Under the pieces are notes generated by a model, which was not told the origin of the DNA, did no database searches, and saw only the letters and a program-made list of their open reading frames with translations. DNA of 64,000 bases from Phaeodactylum tricornutum CCAP 1055/1. Its lineage: Eukaryota; Bacillariophyta; Bacillariophyceae; Surirellales; Neidiaceae. The stretch is taken from positions 2,300,993 to 2,364,992 of the forward strand of contig NC_011669.1 of NCBI RefSeq assembly GCF_000150955.2, read 5' to 3'. The position numbers were made by a program, and so were the translations under genes. Of the stretch, positions 20,107 through 31,667 are shown piece after piece (position 1 is the first letter of the stretch; each line of letters opens with the position of its first letter).

Positions 20107-22587
20107 ATGAGTCGACCTCCGAGTAATTTCTCGCGATTTCCTCACGGTGCGCCACAGATGGGCGGTAGAGGTCCCACGCACTTTGGACGTGGATCACGGG
20201 AAAGACCCTTCATGGGTCGAGGAGCGCCACCACCGGATCGTCCTCCGTTCGTGCTGGGCAGCAGTGGACCTATGAGGAACGGTCCTCACCCGGGGCGAGG
20301 TCCTTACGGAAGTGCCAGCGGGCCTCCCATGATGAGTGGGCGTATACCGGGGCGTGGGGATGCGCGAGGGGGGGCTACGTACACGATGCACCGAAGACCC
20401 TTACCAGGCCGCGGACCCCCGCCGCCGCCTCCACAACCACCACAGGGAATCCGGGCTGGACCGGGGCCGACTTTGGGGAGAGGAGGGCGGAAGGAAGGAA
20501 CGTATCCACAGCCGGGTTCGTTCCAACACTGGCCACCGGGTCCACCCAATGGTATGGGGAATAGAATACCTCCGCCGCCGTCGAGAACGGATCCCGCTGT
20601 CAGGGAACGGCCCTTGCCGCACCCTCCGTACCCTACGAACCATTCAGTGGGCCTTAGTCCGGGCCCTCTGTATTCGCGACCCAACGGAATGTTGCCACCA
20701 CCACCTCCACCACCAGCCATTATCCAACATCACAGAGAGACTCATTCAACGATGCCTGTATCTATAATCGGAAGAGCCCCTCCACCGGCCATGCCCCACC
20801 AGCATTCATCGCACTTTATCAACGGAAAAGTTGGGCTTTCTCCCTATCACCGCCCCCAGCCGCCACCACCGTACCCTCCAGCTGCGGCGTCTACGCAGCA
20901 ACAGCCACAAGCTGCTCCTCTTCAATCTACGTGGAATCACCCATCGCTGAATAGTACGCCAAGAAATAGCCATCAGCTCCCCCTGCCAACAACGTCACCG
21001 GCCATTGTTGCTCCGCTTTCCGAAGACCAGGCTTGGACCGAACACACGGCCCCGAACGGTATGAAGTACTATTATAACTCAGTAACAAAAGCGAGTGCAT
21101 GGGAAAAGCCAGAAGCTCTCAAAAAAGCGCAGGCTGCTACTACCAAGCCGCGTCCTTGGACACAGTACACGGATGCAGGTACGGGCAAGACATATTACTC
21201 GAATGGTATCACGACCAGTTGGGAAAAGCCCGCCGACTTCGAGCCGGTCGATAGAAGGACCACCGCTACAGCGACGATTGAAGAAGTTTCGTCTGAACCA
21301 CCGCAAAAGAAAAAGAAGCCAGAAAAGAAGAACACCAATTTTGCTAGCAAGGATGAAGCTGTAGCTGCTTTCAAAGGATTGCTTCTTGCGAAAGATATTT
21401 CGCCAATTATGAAATGGAGCGACGTTGTTAAGGTGGTATCGTCGGATTCGCGCTGGGAGAATTGCCAGGATGTTTTGACGATCGGCGAACGAAGGCAATC
21501 TCTAGCAGAGTATCAGACTAAGCGAGCTAACGAACTACGGACACTGGAGCGGCAAGAGCGGCAGCGTTCCAAGGAAGCTTTCCAGCAACTGTTAGCCGAG
21601 GTTTTGCCGACCGTCTCCGGCTTCTCCGCCTGGAAATCTCGATTCCACGAATTTCGCGATTCACTGGCAAAGGATGATCGCTTCCACGCCGTAGCGGATG
21701 ACGCCACTCGCGATAGTCTGTTTCTCGACTTTTGTGAAGAGTCCCGCAAGCGAGACGAAAGGAGAAAACGCAACAAGAAACGAGAAGCAGAGGAATCTTT
21801 TATCATGTTTTTAAAAGAGAAGCAAGAAATCGGAAAGCTGACGTTTGCATCGACATGGAACTCGTTCGCTTCTTTGTTAGACGAATTGGAGCACAACGAC
21901 GCCAGATTTGTCGCATCAGTGGAACTGTCCGATGCAGATCGGCAACTGCACTTTGCTGATTTCGTTCTTGAACTTCAGACTAGTGAAGACGACAAAAGAC
22001 GTAGGATACGAGATGCTCGACGGCGTGCTGAAAAAGCACAGCGAGAAGCATTTCGTACGATGTTGCAGCACCTGGCTACTGAGGGAAAGCTTTTACCCTC
22101 ATCCCGTTGGCGTTCAGTGGAAGAGCTACTGACAACTGATCCGAGCTTTGCTCCAGTGCAGGAGCAGGACAGAGATGCCCCTCGCGAATTGTTTGAAGAC
22201 TTTGTGGACGAATGGAACGAATTGTACCGAAGAGATCGCGCTTTGCTCAGCCGTCTTGTGAATTCCAAGTCGGACAATGCAAGGAAGCTTCTTGTTACGA
22301 GCACAATGTTGTACGATGACTTCGTAAACGCACTCTTGGACGAGGCAGCGGACTCTCCTGAAATATACGGTGAAGTCAAAGCTATAATTTTCCACGAAGT
22401 TCCTGTCTCGAGCGCTCGTCTATACTTCAATGAGCTACACTTTCGCGCAAAGGGCATAGCGAGACCTATTCTACGGCTACCCCACCAGCGAGAGGAGGAT
22501 TCTAGCGAAGACGAGGGAGAGATTATTGAGGACGGAGAGGCTCCAGAATCCGTAAATCAGCTGGCACGTGACGCGTCTTCCGTATGA
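20107..22587 (+). CDS. PRP40: PRP40-like U1 snRNP splicing factor (WW and FF domains)
   Basis: Single exon, 826 residues, ATG at 20107. The first ~300 residues are Pro/Gly/Arg-rich, with RGG-like and poly-Pro tracts. Two WW domains follow: AWTEHTAPNGMKYYYNS ending WEKP near 308-340, and PWTQYTDAGTGKTYY ending WEKP near 347-375. At least four FF domains come next, starting near FASKDEAVAAFKGLL, EAFQQLLAEVLP, ESFIMFLKEKQE and EAFRTMLQHLATE, each with a conserved Trp and closing Phe. Prp40 bridges U1 snRNP and branch-point proteins during early spliceosome assembly. The C-terminus is acidic (SSEDEGEIIEDGE). WW-WW-FF order and length fit Prp40/PRPF40; a TCERG1-type factor is the main alternative. 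Confidence 0.88.
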   Translation: MSRPPSNFSRFPHGAPQMGGRGPTHFGRGSRERPFMGRGAPPPDRPPFVLGSSGPMRNGPHPGRGPYGSASGPPMMSGRIPGRGDARGGATYTMHRRPLPGRGPPPPPPQPPQGIRAGPGPTLGRGGRKEGTYPQPGSFQHWPPGPPNGMGNRIPPPPSRTDPAVRERPLPHPPYPTNHSVGLSPGPLYSRPNGMLPPPPPPPAIIQHHRETHSTMPVSIIGRAPPPAMPHQHSSHFINGKVGLSPYHRPQPPPPYPPAAASTQQQPQAAPLQSTWNHPSLNSTPRNSHQLPLPTTSPAIVAPLSEDQAWTEHTAPNGMKYYYNSVTKASAWEKPEALKKAQAATTKPRPWTQYTDAGTGKTYYSNGITTSWEKPADFEPVDRRTTATATIEEVSSEPPQKKKKPEKKNTNFASKDEAVAAFKGLLLAKDISPIMKWSDVVKVVSSDSRWENCQDVLTIGERRQSLAEYQTKRANELRTLERQERQRSKEAFQQLLAEVLPTVSGFSAWKSRFHEFRDSLAKDDRFHAVADDATRDSLFLDFCEESRKRDERRKRNKKREAEESFIMFLKEKQEIGKLTFASTWNSFASLLDELEHNDARFVASVELSDADRQLHFADFVLELQTSEDDKRRRIRDARRRAEKAQREAFRTMLQHLATEGKLLPSSRWRSVEELLTTDPSFAPVQEQDRDAPRELFEDFVDEWNELYRRDRALLSRLVNSKSDNARKLLVTSTMLYDDFVNALLDEAADSPEIYGEVKAIIFHEVPVSSARLYFNELHFRAKGIARPILRLPHQREEDSSEDEGEIIEDGEAPESVNQLARDASSV

Positions 22588-22686
22588 AGCTCATAATTTA
22601 CGGATCAAGATGCCTTAAACGATGCGGCGGATAAATTGAAAAGCTTCGATAAAAAAGAAAAAGTACGCTTTCTGATCAATCTATTC

Positions 22687-24291
22687 CTACATCAGAGGTG
22701 CAAGGACAATAACTCCATGGAGCGCTGCCTTTCTAAGAACATGATCGCTGTCTTTCGACACCCCAAAACGGCCCAGTGCTGCAACAATGCCAAGGTGCTT
22801 AGCAACTCTATCCTGGGTCGTTCGATGACTCGCCAACAGTAAAAGTGCTTGGACAGCATACCGAGCAGCTTGACAGTCTTCGTCCACTTCATCAAAACGA
22901 AAACTTCTTTCAATAAAAATTTGGAGAATGCTGTTGTTCAACGTAATTCGTTTTGCGTTTGCTCTGTCCGATGATAGATTCAATAAAGCTTCCGTTGACA
23001 ATGTCCTCACTGGGGTGAATGAGTCCTTCGCGAGATATATCAAGGTAGCCAAGGGTCGAGGCATGCGCAACAGATAAAACCCGTTCGAACAAGAACGAGT
23101 TTGCTCAACAAATGCCTTGGCAACGCAGAACCGGATTCTCGGATTCGTCGATCTAGATAAGTCTATGAGCCCGTCAACAAATTCTGCGTGTCTGGAGTGA
23201 CCAACGTTCAAGTATCTTGAGATTTTTTTCAAGGTTTGTGCCGCTGCTTCGTTGCCTAAGCTTCCCTTCGCCATTTGGATCAAATAGCTCAGCTTTCCTC
23301 CGCGGAGCAGTAGAAATGATGCGGTTCTTTTGTTCGTCCATGCGCACAGAGCTCGTAGAGAAGTTTCACGTAGACTTGGGTGGAGGCTAGACTCAAGAAA
23401 ACTTTGTAATATAGAATCTATCTGGCCATTGGCTAGTCTACTCACAGCAGGGGCTTCCCGGGCCAGCATAGCAAAACATTCCAAGACTTTTAAAGTGGAA
23501 GAATCCTGACCCTTTCTTAGGATTGCAATCATCAGATCCAAAAACCCTCTGGTGGCTAGCATAATTGATACGTTGCAAGCGCACCAGCCCAAATTAAGGA
23601 AAAACGCCGACATCATGTTGTCCCAATCACGCTTGTCGGCGGCGTCAAAAGATAATTGCTCATTGGCGACAGCAGCTTTCACAATATCATCCAATAAACT
23701 GGGTCTACGCGGGACGAAAAGTTTGTTTTCGACACTGAAAGCCGTCAAATTTGCCAAGAGGCGGATAGCTTGGTAGCGGACGAAGTGAGGAAAATCGGTG
23801 TCTCGGATAAATGATTGCAGCGACCGAAGAAGCTGATCTGATCGTTTTGTTTCCTCCAACCGCCATGGAATATTTCCAATCCGTTCGAGCAGCAAAAGAA
23901 ACGGATTTTCGCTGGGTACGGCGGTATCGTCGGCTGTAATACAGGCACGATATACAGGGTCGAGTAATATCTGAAAAAGTACCAGAACCAAGTCGGTACC
24001 GGAACGACTCAGTGCTACGACCGCTTGGGATTCCGAACATCTCAGCAGGAATAGCAAAACTCGACATGTAGCGTCAACATCATAGGGGTCAGCGCGTAGG
24101 TGGAATATCTTTTCGAGCCAAAGTGCAAGGACTGGCACGCCTCCAGCTTTCACAGTTGAATCATGAGCGGGTACGTCGTAGTGATCGAAAGCAACTGTCG
24201 CGAGCGATAAGACTTGACGGCGATCGCTAGCCGACGATGATTTAGCGAGCCCTTCAATCAGAAAGATGGCCTGTGTGCTGATTTCTTGCAT
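22687..24291 (-). CDS. armadillo/HEAT-like helical repeat protein, unknown
   Basis: Single exon, 534 residues, true ATG at 24291. It is composed of Leu/Ala-rich helical pairs with armadillo-like spacing, such as VKAGGVPVLALWLEK, RCSESQAVVALSRSGTDLVLVL, HFVRYQAIRLLANLTAF and TPVRTLSTEALLNLSS, with SNPRIRF-type turns elsewhere. No extra catalytic domain is seen. Such solenoids bind proteins; no partner can be read. The gene ends 100 bp from the PRP40 stop (convergent). Confidence 0.75.
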   Translation of the reverse strand: MQEISTQAIFLIEGLAKSSSASDRRQVLSLATVAFDHYDVPAHDSTVKAGGVPVLALWLEKIFHLRADPYDVDATCRVLLFLLRCSESQAVVALSRSGTDLVLVLFQILLDPVYRACITADDTAVPSENPFLLLLERIGNIPWRLEETKRSDQLLRSLQSFIRDTDFPHFVRYQAIRLLANLTAFSVENKLFVPRRPSLLDDIVKAAVANEQLSFDAADKRDWDNMMSAFFLNLGWCACNVSIMLATRGFLDLMIAILRKGQDSSTLKVLECFAMLAREAPAVSRLANGQIDSILQSFLESSLHPSLRETSLRALCAWTNKRTASFLLLRGGKLSYLIQMAKGSLGNEAAAQTLKKISRYLNVGHSRHAEFVDGLIDLSRSTNPRIRFCVAKAFVEQTRSCSNGFYLLRMPRPLATLIYLAKDSFTPVRTLSTEALLNLSSDRANAKRITLNNSILQIFIERSFRFDEVDEDCQAARYAVQALLLLASHRTTQDRVAKHLGIVAALGRFGVSKDSDHVLRKAALHGVIVLAPLM

Positions 24292-25366
24292 CGTCCAGTA
24301 CCTTAAAATGACTATTCCGAATTATGTTTACAGTAAGAATAAAGTGAAGAAGATACCGGCGGTCAGGGATGCAAGTTTCAAGTTCAAACGCAGGCTTTGG
24401 TGCACCAGGCAACGGTCATTCAAAACGAGGCACATATTGAGTACAAGCGGTTTCGTGTTGCACTCTTTTTCCAGCACAAAAAGAGTATCACTACTATTGC
24501 ATGATATTTTGAACCGTTCAAATTCATTTATAAGAGTACACTTCCAATTGTGGTAGGCTAAAAAACAAGAAAAGCATCCCCTGCTCGTGTACCGTGCACG
24601 TAATGTAAACTTCTCTGCATCTGCATATGTTTCAAGCAACATTGCAGTTAGTATCAGTAAGGTCGTTGTTTAGCCTTCGATGTAGAGAAAATCTTCATTC
24701 ATTTAAGGGGAAGCAGTGATAAGCCGAGACACATGGTGGGTGGCTATAGTGGTTGCTTATTGCTAGACGCTGTTGAAATTCAAGCGGCTTGATGATGAGA
24801 ATGCCGAAGGTTCCATCAAATACCATTGTTGCATTTGTCTCTGTTTTCACTGTGCATGATCTGCCGACACCTCAGAATAACCGTCGAAAAAAACCGATAA
24901 CGAGGTGTTTTTTACTATGTAGAATATATGTCCCTTGAAAAATCTCGTTAATTTCCAACGCACAAGTCTGTCGAGGCACATTTGAAACCCTGTCGTGAGA
25001 AGTAGGGCGCCTCACACATACGACATCGCGGTGGCTTCCAAGCCGCACAATATCGTCCCTTTCCCCTCCCTATGTTTGTCGAGCACTTTTCTCGGGGAGA
25101 TTCTTCGGCTTTTCACAAAAACACTCTCAACAATAAAAAATTCTCTCACTCGGTTAGGCGTCGAGTTCGAGGGTAGGAAGTCAGCGACCATAAACTCGTA
25201 ACAGCCCATTGAGTTGTTACCATCTTGCGTAGCATAGAGCACACGTCTGCGTGCGTTAGAATAGGGAGAATCGAGCAAGTGGTCGGGCTCCTTGCTCCCA
25301 CGAGACACAATCGTAAAAAGTAGATAGCTACGAGAGACATTGGTAAAGGTGAACGTGACCAACAGA
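24292..25366. other. divergent intergenic region
   Basis: About 1.1 kb upstream of both the armadillo gene and the TRF4-like gene. It is AT-rich in places. Short frames have no recognisable features, and the minus-strand frame at 25012-25779 is antisense to the first exon of the TRF4-like gene. Confidence 0.45.
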
Positions 25367-28300
25367 ATGAGTGTGGAAACAGAAACGAGCCATATTCCAG
25401 AAAGCTCTATTTCGAACGCAACCAATGCAAAAGGGGTGACAGTGGAAAAGCAGGTTGTGAAAGAAGCAAAAGAGAAGACCATCCCATCTTCCGGCGACGG
25501 CATTAATGACTCTATTACAGCGGGAAAATCATGTTCGAGCCAAATTCGAACATGGTTTGAATCGCTCTCTGCTGATGAACTATCAGCTGTGATGAGTTTC
25601 TCAGACAAAGCGTTTTTGGAAACTTTTTTGGACCTTTCTTCATGGTCCGATTCAGATCGGGTCCCATACCTTCGTGAAAAGCACGGCAGCCCCTCCGACG
25701 TAGGTGAGTACACGAATGGAACGGGTCCTTTTTTAGTAATTTCGTAGCATTCAAGGTTGAAGGATGGCAAGATTCCCATTGGTTGGCAGACAGACCTTGA
25801 TCAGATATATCTCACAATCAGCCGTTTCAGTTCAACAACCGTCCCCTCACGTTTTATATCCTTTTCATGCGTTTTGACTTTCTAGGGTCAAGACAGATTC
25901 AATGGGAAAAGTTGGTTCCGTGGAAGGCTGTCGAAACGTCCTTGAGTATGTGTAAGCTATGGGTAGAAGAGGTCGAAAATGATTCTGCTTTGAGCATGCC
26001 CAGTGCCTCAAAAACCGAGACGGAAGGTCCTGCTGATGCATCACTATCTCTAGCGGAATCGGAAGGGACGGGGAGAGTTGCTGAAGAGATTGGCGAAATT
26101 TTTTTGGAAGAATCGTCTTCAATTTTGGAAGTTGAGGATGAATGCGTAGGCGGGGAGGGAATCATCGATATTCAGCCGTTTTTGTCTCTTTTGGATCGAA
26201 CCTGTGTGATATATTCATCCGCGATCCGTTATGTTTCGGAGAGGGAACGAGAGGGGAAGGAAAGTCCTTTTGTGACTGTTCATCCTAGTCACTTCGAAGC
26301 ACTACAAGGTAGTCAGCTTCTATCAGTTTTGGATACAGCGGCATCGTCCATGTCTGAGCCATTCTTTTTGTCAAAATCAGTATATGATAAGGCACCATGG
26401 CAACATCGCTTTGGGACCAAGAAAGCTTTAAAATTTCCTCTCTGGGGATTATTTCTTGCGCGTTTCGAAAAGTCTGTCTACAATGCATTTTCAAAGCATA
26501 CGCGACAAAAGAGTTTTCATGCCAACGAAGCTCTCAACGCTGATTTCCCATTGCGCGATGTCTTCTCGCATGCTCGGTTGTTAGGAGAAAAGATTGTTGA
26601 AATTGACGTGAAAACGCTGGAAAAAGTTATGTTGCCGTTACATTTAGTCTATTTTGGAGAGGATCGTCCAAGGTCTTGTACGTTGGAAAATCTCATGTTT
26701 TTGCCATTGAACTGGTTGGTTTACGCCAAGTCTACTTGTAGAAAGGTAAATTTTTTGTCCGGTGACGTTGCAGTTCAATGTTGTCTCGAAAGAGTGAAGG
26801 AACACAGCGGCCTCGAAAATGTTTCTTTTGGAAATGTGGGTGCAGAATTCGAAGTGACCACACCGAGAGAGGGCGGCCAATCTCAAGGTACTGTATTAAA
26901 GAAGAGACGACGGCGGCGCGTCAACAGGAAGAAAAATTCGAATGAAACATCTATTGGTCCAATCGGAGGTGAAAAGAGGCTAACTACAGTCGAAACCGAG
27001 TGTGCACCGGTCGAGACTCCACTGACAGAATTATCGACATCGCTTGAAGCGGCGGTCGTCCCAAAAGGCCTCGTCTGTGAACTTTCAGTAGCAACAGACG
27101 AGATCTCAGCTCAAAGCGATAGATCGGCGGTAAAACAAGCGGAACAAAGTAATGTTGATGATGGTAGCCGTGAAATAACTATTTCTCGTGTTCAAGGCAC
27201 GTATGTGGTCGCCAGTACGCCGAACATGGAAAATATAGAACAAGTAAACTTGTCTGACGATCGGAAGGGAGACGATGGGGATTCTTGGGAAAAGGTTGAA
27301 GTCCGCGGGCGCGCGAACCGCAAAAAAGCATTTGAGCGACCACATCACGGTCAACTACGGGGTAGCCATCGGGGATGTGCTTCCCACTCTATGCACGGGC
27401 ACATTGACGGGTCGAAGAAGGCCAAGATCTCCAGGTCAAGTGGCGCTCGGAGAAGAAACACGAACCGCAAAGTCGCTCGTGATATACTTTATAAGGTTCT
27501 CGATTCCGTTGAGGACCAGGTGAAAAATAGAGGAGAAGAGAAACCACCTCTACCCTCTAGTAATCCGTGGAAGACTGTTCATTCAGTAGGAAGGACCCCG
27601 GGAGTGAGCACTCCTTGTTCCCAGAAAGGAGCCCAAAAACATGTGACAATGAGAGATGTGGTTCTTGGTAAGAGTGTCCGCAAGTCAACTATTAAATCTT
27701 CTCTTTCTTCTTTTGAAGCTTCTCCATCAGGAACAAATGCATTGAAAGAATCGATGAAGGTGCAAAATTCTTTGGTGTCTAGCCAGCAGCGAATGGTGGA
27801 TCAGAATACTGCCCCTACTTATCAGGAGACTGTTTCAGCAGTCTCTGGCAATACCCATGACCTGTTGCCTCAGAAAACAAGCATCTTTAAAACGAAAAAG
27901 CACGATCCCAAAAGCGATTGTATCTCAGACAATAGCGAAGCTCCGCAAAATCGAGCTGGTGAAACGTCTCCATCGAACGAAAAGAATATCGCGCTATCTC
28001 CACCGCTGCCAACTCTACTCAATCCGGAATCCGGAAATAGTTCGACCTCCTCGGTTTCATCGAGTTTGGAAGTTCCACATGCAAGTCATTGCCACCATCA
28101 TTCCACTACCGCTGTCGATGTCAATGATGTGGGCTATCATCTTTTGGATGTTTGCGACCGTCTTAGTCAAGATATGAGATTATTTATGAGCCGCCGATCA
28201 CAGGCACTAAATGCACGGCGAAAGGAACGGGTTGCATTACTTGGTGCTCTGCAAAACTCGGTTGCCAAACTCTGGCCCGCCAGTTGCCAAGTCGAGCTAT

Positions 28301-30090
28301 ACGGAAGCTGCGCAACTCATCTAGACTTGCCTTCCTCTGATCTTGATGTCGTGGTTGTAGGATTAGATCGTCGGAGGGGTACTTTGATGCAAGTGGGTAC
28401 TCAGAACAATGGCTGTCTTGACGGTAAGATGGAATCAAAAAGTGATTTTGATGTTGACGACGTTCGTCAAAAGATTTTGAACGCATCACTTCCTCCGTAT
28501 ATTCCTACATCGACGTCGCTGAACGCGGAACGAATTAAGCGTCTTGCAGCCGAGCTTGCAACTCAACCTTGGGCGGTCCAGGTGAAGGCGATTCCGACAG
28601 CGTCTGTTCCTGTCGTCAAGGTTCTTGCTGATCCATATCGTCTCCAAAATGTTTCAGGAAATGATTGGAAGTTGGATAAACACCCAAAGATTGCTGCTGA
28701 GACTTCCAAAGTCAGCCAAGTTTCAAGTGATTCCGCTAGACTTCAAAGTTTCCAACCTTGGCGAGGAGCAGATGCAATGAACGGACTTCTCTCTTTCGAC
28801 ATCACTTTTGAAGGGCCGGAACATGGTGGAATTGGCTCGACGGAATTTTCGATTCGGACTGTGAACGAAGCTTGCCGTGAAACGGGTCTCCCACCGGAGG
28901 GTACACCATTTGTTCAAGTGATAATGGTGCTAAAGGAGCTTCTTGCCCAGCGCAAACTAAACGAGCCGTATTCCGGGGGCCTCAGTAGCTATGCACTCTT
29001 GCTTCTTGTTGTGTCTCTTCTCCGTGAACGTACCGTTATTCGGGAGGAGCTGGATCGAGTGGAGCAACAAAGACAGGCGGTGGCTGCCGATACTATGGAT
29101 ACCCAATTTAGTCGGATGGGTCACGACAGAACGGCACCTGCTTGCCCAAAATCTCAACAAGTTACAAAGACGTCAAATATACAGCGCATGAAGAAGGTTG
29201 CAGAGGGAGATATAGGAAAGCAGCAAGTGAGCTCGACGTGGGCCTCGATTGCAAAAAGCGAAGCGAACGACTCTGATCTTGCTACGAATAAAGTTTCTGG
29301 CATCTGGAACTCGCGGCAGAAGCGACATTCATCTTTTGCCGATGTGATGCTGCGTCCAGCATCGCAATGCAAAGCTTCCAATAGGTCCAGTACTCATATG
29401 AACGATGTTGCCCAAAACTTTGATGCGCTTCATGAGGCCACGTCTGAATGTGAGAAAGATGGAACTGGCAACAGAGAACATATGCCTGATGTGCTGCCGG
29501 CAGATTCTTCACATGTTCCCACTGCTCCGTCCTTCTTTCAACAAGGCTATAACGATGTTGTTGATGTACTGTGCTCCGGCAATACCACTGCAGGCAAGCT
29601 GTTGATGCATTTCTTACTTTTTTACGGGCATCACTTCGAGGCGCAAAAAACGGCAATAGACGTTTCGGGCACACATGCACGAGATATTACCGGACGGTAC
29701 TTATCGTACTTTTCACCATTTATTCCACGTGGAGCACTGGGATCCATTGATCCTATGACAGGCATGTTAACGGTGGATCCTGTTATAGTCTACGATCCTT
29801 TGGAAGGTGCTGAAAACAATAATGTCGCCCGACGGTGTTTCGCTTGGAACAGCATTCGATGGATTTTTGCTCAATCATACGCAACTCTGTCGAGTGCTGT
29901 TGAGCGAAGCACCAACCCACCGACATGTCCTAATAATGGTGCAACGCCAACACCGGTCGCAGATATGACGGTATTGGCTGATTCGTCGCGTGGCTTTATT
30001 GATAGAGCTGAAGGTAGAACCGAGGGAACTGTGGACGTAGACTTGATGGATCCATCGTCCCCACTTTTGCGCTGCTTGCTATCGTTTTGA
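25367..30090 (+). CDS. TRF4/5-type non-canonical poly(A) polymerase (nucleotidyltransferase)
   Basis: Exons 25367-25703 and 25886-30090 (donor GTGAGT, acceptor CTAG, phase 1, intron 182 bp); 1513 residues. The catalytic module is in the second half: YGSCATHLDLPSSDLDVVVV around 915-935 holds the GS motif and the first two metal-binding Asp; a third is likely in LLSFDITFEG. The central domain follows (VIMVLKELLAQRKLNEPYSGGLSSY), then the nucleotide-recognition region (FLLFYGHHFE; DPLEGAENNNVARR). Trf4/Trf5 enzymes add short oligo(A) tails to nuclear RNAs as part of TRAMP. The first ~800 residues have no known domain and hold a basic KKRRRRRVNRKK patch (likely NLS). A long unrelated insert with IAKSEAND-like low-complexity sequence splits the central domain. 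It is much longer than yeast Trf4 (584 residues). Confidence 0.85.
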
Positions 30091-30340
30091 ATGGGATGGG
30101 CTCAATTGACATATTGATTGAACCACTTATGCGTATGGATGTAAAGGAAATTCGCTAATTTGGCCATTACATATCACAAGCACAGGGGCGTGCCTCAACG
30201 CCACAAGCATAAATAGCCCAAAATGGGTTGTTTTTAACGCTTTTAAACTTTAAAAAGCGGTAATTTCCGGTAGGCGTTAAAATTACGAAGTGAGCTATTT
30301 TCGGAATCAAATCCACTTAAGGATTAGAACTCAGTCCCGG

Positions 30341-30483
30341 ATTTAGTGAAGGTTTCTGAATCCTTCACTAAATTAGTGAAGGATTTACAGTTAGTGAAGG
30401 ATTTGGTGAAGGATTTACAATTAGATTTTTGAAACGACCGTGACTTGGGAGACGAAAAAATAGCCAGTAGTCCCTGTCTTTCC
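30341..30483. repeat. left subterminal inverted arm
   Basis: Several copies of AGTGAAGGATTT, including a near-perfect palindrome at about 30358-30386, followed by a block containing GTGACTTGGGAGACG and AGTAGTCCCTGTCTTTCC. It pairs with 31331-31520. Confidence 0.75.
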
Positions 30484-30550
30484 TTTACTGTTAGCAGGCG
30501 CTCTTTAAATCTCCAAAAGGCGTCTATTACAGTTTTACTTGAACAATAAC

Positions 30551-30856
30551 CGCAAAGGCACAGGCTGTGTGAGCGTTGGAGTCTCGAAGCGACGTCGGGA
30601 AAAAATTTCGGGTCGTTCAAGCACTGTGAGTTCAGCCTTGGCGAAGGGACGCGGAGGAGGATCTGCAGGAAGGGGTCGTGGCAAAACAGGAGGGCAAGGA
30701 CTTCATATGCAAAGGCACAGTTTGTGTGAGCATTTGAGTATTGCCGTGATGTTGGGAATAATGTAGGGTCGTTCGAGCGCTACGAGTTCAGCCTCGGTGA
30801 CGGGACGTGGAGGAGGATCTGCAGGACAAGGTCGCGGCAAAACAGCAGGGCAAGGT
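30551..30856 (+). repeat. internal tandem duplication, period about 158 bp
   Basis: Copy A is 30551-30700 and copy B is 30709-30856. Both run from GCAAAGGCACAG to ACAG(G/C)AGGGCAAGG and share GGATCTGCAGGA. Translation in one frame gives a Gly/Arg-rich GRGGGSAGRGRGKT peptide in both copies, suggesting a once-coding Gly/Arg-rich tail. The copies differ at many positions. Confidence 0.65.
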
Positions 30857-31330
30857 CCCAAGCGCAAGGCCGATGCTTCCGTATCAACGGTAACAGGAGC
30901 TTCCACTCCTACCTACCACACTGAGACAGCAGCAACGCAAACAAAATGCTTCCTGAAAAGAATCGACGGCACACATTCGGGGAACGGACGTGTACGTTCC
31001 TACGGCGGCAGCAGTGTTCGTCGTAGCTTTCAATCATTACAGATTTCCCAGCACGTTTAAAGGAAAGCTGCGAGGGTAGAGGTCAATGACAATATTGTCG
31101 GGATAAAGAGGACGTCGACGGGGACAATCCGCCACCGTTGTAGCGTGCGCGACTCAAGTCGCTCCTCACTTGCGGTGTCACCCAGGGATCGACAACTACC
31201 AGTCTCAATATTGATGCTATGCATCTGTACTATCACACCGCAGGCTGTCAGCGTATCTATCATCAGATTGTGGCCTGACCAATGGAGCTGGTCCCCCTCA
31301 TGGACTTGTGCGTCCAGTGCGAAAAGAAAT

Positions 31331-31520
31331 GGAAAGACAGGGACTACTGACTGTGAGTACTTTTTCGTCTCTCAAGTCATGGTTGTTTCAAAATCTAAGT
31401 GTAAATCCTTCGCTAAATCCTTCGCTAAAACCTTCACTAAATCCTTCACTAATTTAGTGAAGGATTTGGAAACCTTCACTAAATTAGTGAAGGATTTGGA
31501 AACCTTCACTAATTTAACAA
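31331..31520. repeat. right subterminal inverted arm
   Basis: This is the inverted partner of 30341-30483: GGAAAGACAGGGACTACT, then CTCAAGTCATGG, then repeated CCTTCACTAA and CCTTCGCTAA units. Confidence 0.75.
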
Positions 31521-31667
31521 GGATTGAAAACCCTATTCAAAAGTTCAGCCAGTCCAAGCTTTCAAACGGCACTTTGAAAAATCTGTCTGGCGCGCAAGAA
31601 GGAACACTCCCTAAATATGATGTCTTCTCTGTTATTTCGATTAAATTAGTCAAATGAGGCACGCCCC

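Larger units (their letters stand above)
30185..31667. mobile_element. terminal-inverted-repeat DNA element, non-autonomous, 1.48 kb
   Basis: Perfect 13-bp ends GGGGCGTGCCTCA at 30185-30197 and TGAGGCACGCCCC at 31655-31667. Further inside lie two inverted arms: tandem TTAGTGAAGGATTT units (30341-30423 against 31396-31520) and a ~60-bp matching block (30424-30483 against 31331-31397). No transposase ORF of useful length is present, so it looks like a non-autonomous or decayed DNA transposon. Flanking bases do not show an obvious target-site duplication, so the exact boundary and the superfamily are open. The arms have diverged by several bases, which argues against a very recent insertion. It sits 94 bp downstream of the TRF4-like stop codon. 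Confidence 0.7.

Noticed and set aside
25012-25779. 255-codon minus-strand frame
   Set aside because: It is antisense to exon 1 of the TRF4-like gene and has no domain or membrane logic.
30175-30184. hAT-type assignment of the TIR element
   Set aside because: The left end could read CAGGGG, but the right end reads CCCCAG rather than CCCCTG, and no 8-bp target duplication was found.
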